A DNA stretch of 64,000 nucleotides from Aquitalea denitrificans (GTDB lineage Bacteria > Pseudomonadota > Gammaproteobacteria > Burkholderiales > Chromobacteriaceae), in contig NZ_CP047241.1 in the NCBI RefSeq assembly GCF_009856625.1, positions 2,728,001-2,792,000 of the forward strand. Reading direction: 5' to 3'. Shown here in pieces: positions 63,508 through 64,000 of the stretch. The notes under the pieces were generated by a model. The model was not told where the DNA came from. It searched no databases and saw only the letters and a list, made by a program, of their open reading frames with translations. The position numbers and the translations under genes are program-made. How positions within the stretch are numbered: the stretch's first letter is position 1; each line of letters opens with the position of its first letter.

Positions 63508-64000
63508 AACATCCGACCTGCTACAAGGCTTTGCCGCCCAACTGCGCTTGCAGGGCAAGAGCCCGCACACACAGGACGCTTACCTGCGCGACCTGCAAGG
63601 GCTGCAAAGCCTGCTGGGTGAGCGTGACTGGCTGCACGTCAGGCCAGACGACATCCGCAAGGCCATGGCTACCCTGCACGCACGCGGCATGGGCAGCCGC
63701 AGCCTGGCACGTAAGCTGTCATCCTGGCGTCAGTTTTACGACTGGCTGTTGCGCGAGCAACAGCTTGATGCCAACCCCTGCCTGGGCTTGCGTGCCCCCA
63801 AGCAGGACAAACCACTGCCAAAGGCACTGCCCGTTGACGGCACCGCAGCGCTGCTGGAACACATTCCACCCGAAGACATGCTCAGTCTACGTGACCGGGC
63901 CTTGTTCGAGCTGATGTATTCCTCTGGACTGCGCCTATCGGAAGCCGTAGCACTTAATCTGGCCGATATGGACTTGTCCGAGCAACTGGTACGGGTACAC
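63500..64000 (+). CDS. xerC: Tyrosine recombinase XerC, 5' part
   Basis: The frame from GTG 63500 to the window end encodes 167 residues. It starts with the SAM-like N-terminal DNA-binding domain (LRLQGKSPHTQDAYLRDLQGLQ, RSLARKLSSWRQFYDWLLREQ, NPCLGLRAPK) and then the beginning of the catalytic domain, with its first catalytic Arg in MYSSGLRLSEAVALNL. The His, second Arg and Tyr lie beyond the window. XerC with XerD resolves chromosome dimers at dif. The GTG overlaps the MoxR gene by 8 bp. Confidence 0.92.
   Translation, partial: MAETSDLLQGFAAQLRLQGKSPHTQDAYLRDLQGLQSLLGERDWLHVRPDDIRKAMATLHARGMGSRSLARKLSSWRQFYDWLLREQQLDANPCLGLRAPKQDKPLPKALPVDGTAALLEHIPPEDMLSLRDRALFELMYSSGLRLSEAVALNLADMDLSEQLVRVH

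Overview
The window looks like chromosomal DNA of a Gram-negative betaproteobacterium of the order Neisseriales, most likely a Chromobacteriaceae member of the Aquitalea/Vogesella/Chromobacterium type. This is inferred from GC-rich coding sequence, the style of the housekeeping proteins, a DUF3138 porin, class II cytochromes c and a short bacterial 4.5S RNA. No taxonomic search was possible. Housekeeping genes (serS, tyrS, argS, rhlE, argE, ffs, xerC) are spread through the window and frame several accessory blocks. No tRNA, rRNA, CRISPR array or intact insertion sequence was seen.

Layout. 0-3 kb: the 3' end of serS, an enoyl-CoA hydratase and a TauE/UreH-type membrane protein. 3-7.1 kb: a compact zinc-uptake operon read right to left (zur, COG0523 GTPase, His-rich mini membrane protein, znuC, znuB, znuA) behind a clear Zur-box palindrome. 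7.2-9.1 kb: two paralogous cytochromes c556 and a convergent cytochrome b561. 9.3-14.2 kb: tyrS, a tartronate-semialdehyde-reductase-like gene overlapping hyi, and rhlE with a long leader. 14.3-14.8 kb: a broken LysR gene.

14.9-31.4 kb (all minus strand) is the most unusual region. It holds FecR, OmpA, a CHASE2-GAF-HD-GYP protein, a 2008-residue LEPR/DUF4347 repeat protein, a TolC lipoprotein, a small periplasmic adaptor, a GAF-TM-HlyD protein, and a membrane M50 metalloprotease fused to a HlyD domain with a possible PqqD-like N-terminus. It resembles a type I adhesin secretion locus, but no ABC ATPase is encoded. The inner-membrane component is instead a site-2-protease-like protein with its zinc residues intact.

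31.4-38.8 kb is a more AT-rich patchwork: an ornithine cyclodeaminase pseudogene behind an acetylpolyamine-amidohydrolase-like gene, an Lrp regulator, a second IF-1, a TTG-started 59-residue protein, a cold-shock protein, a NIT-domain chemoreceptor and agmatine deiminase. 39-48.4 kb: a LysR regulator, an amidase, an X-Pro aminopeptidase, argS, a metallo-beta-lactamase-fold hydrolase and a porin. 48.5-51.7 kb: a putrescine/spermidine ABC transporter (potF, potH, potI) without its ATPase gene. Agmatine deiminase, acetylpolyamine hydrolase, the ocd remnant and Pot proteins make polyamine metabolism a recurring theme.

52.5-64 kb: trhP (yegQ) with a small partner, small membrane and DUF455 proteins, fliW, tag, an SNF-type transporter, argE, the 4.5S RNA with a well-placed promoter, an XRE regulator behind a perfect inverted repeat, a universal stress protein, a hotdog thioesterase, a TerB-like protein, a MoxR ATPase, and the 5' part of xerC running off the end.
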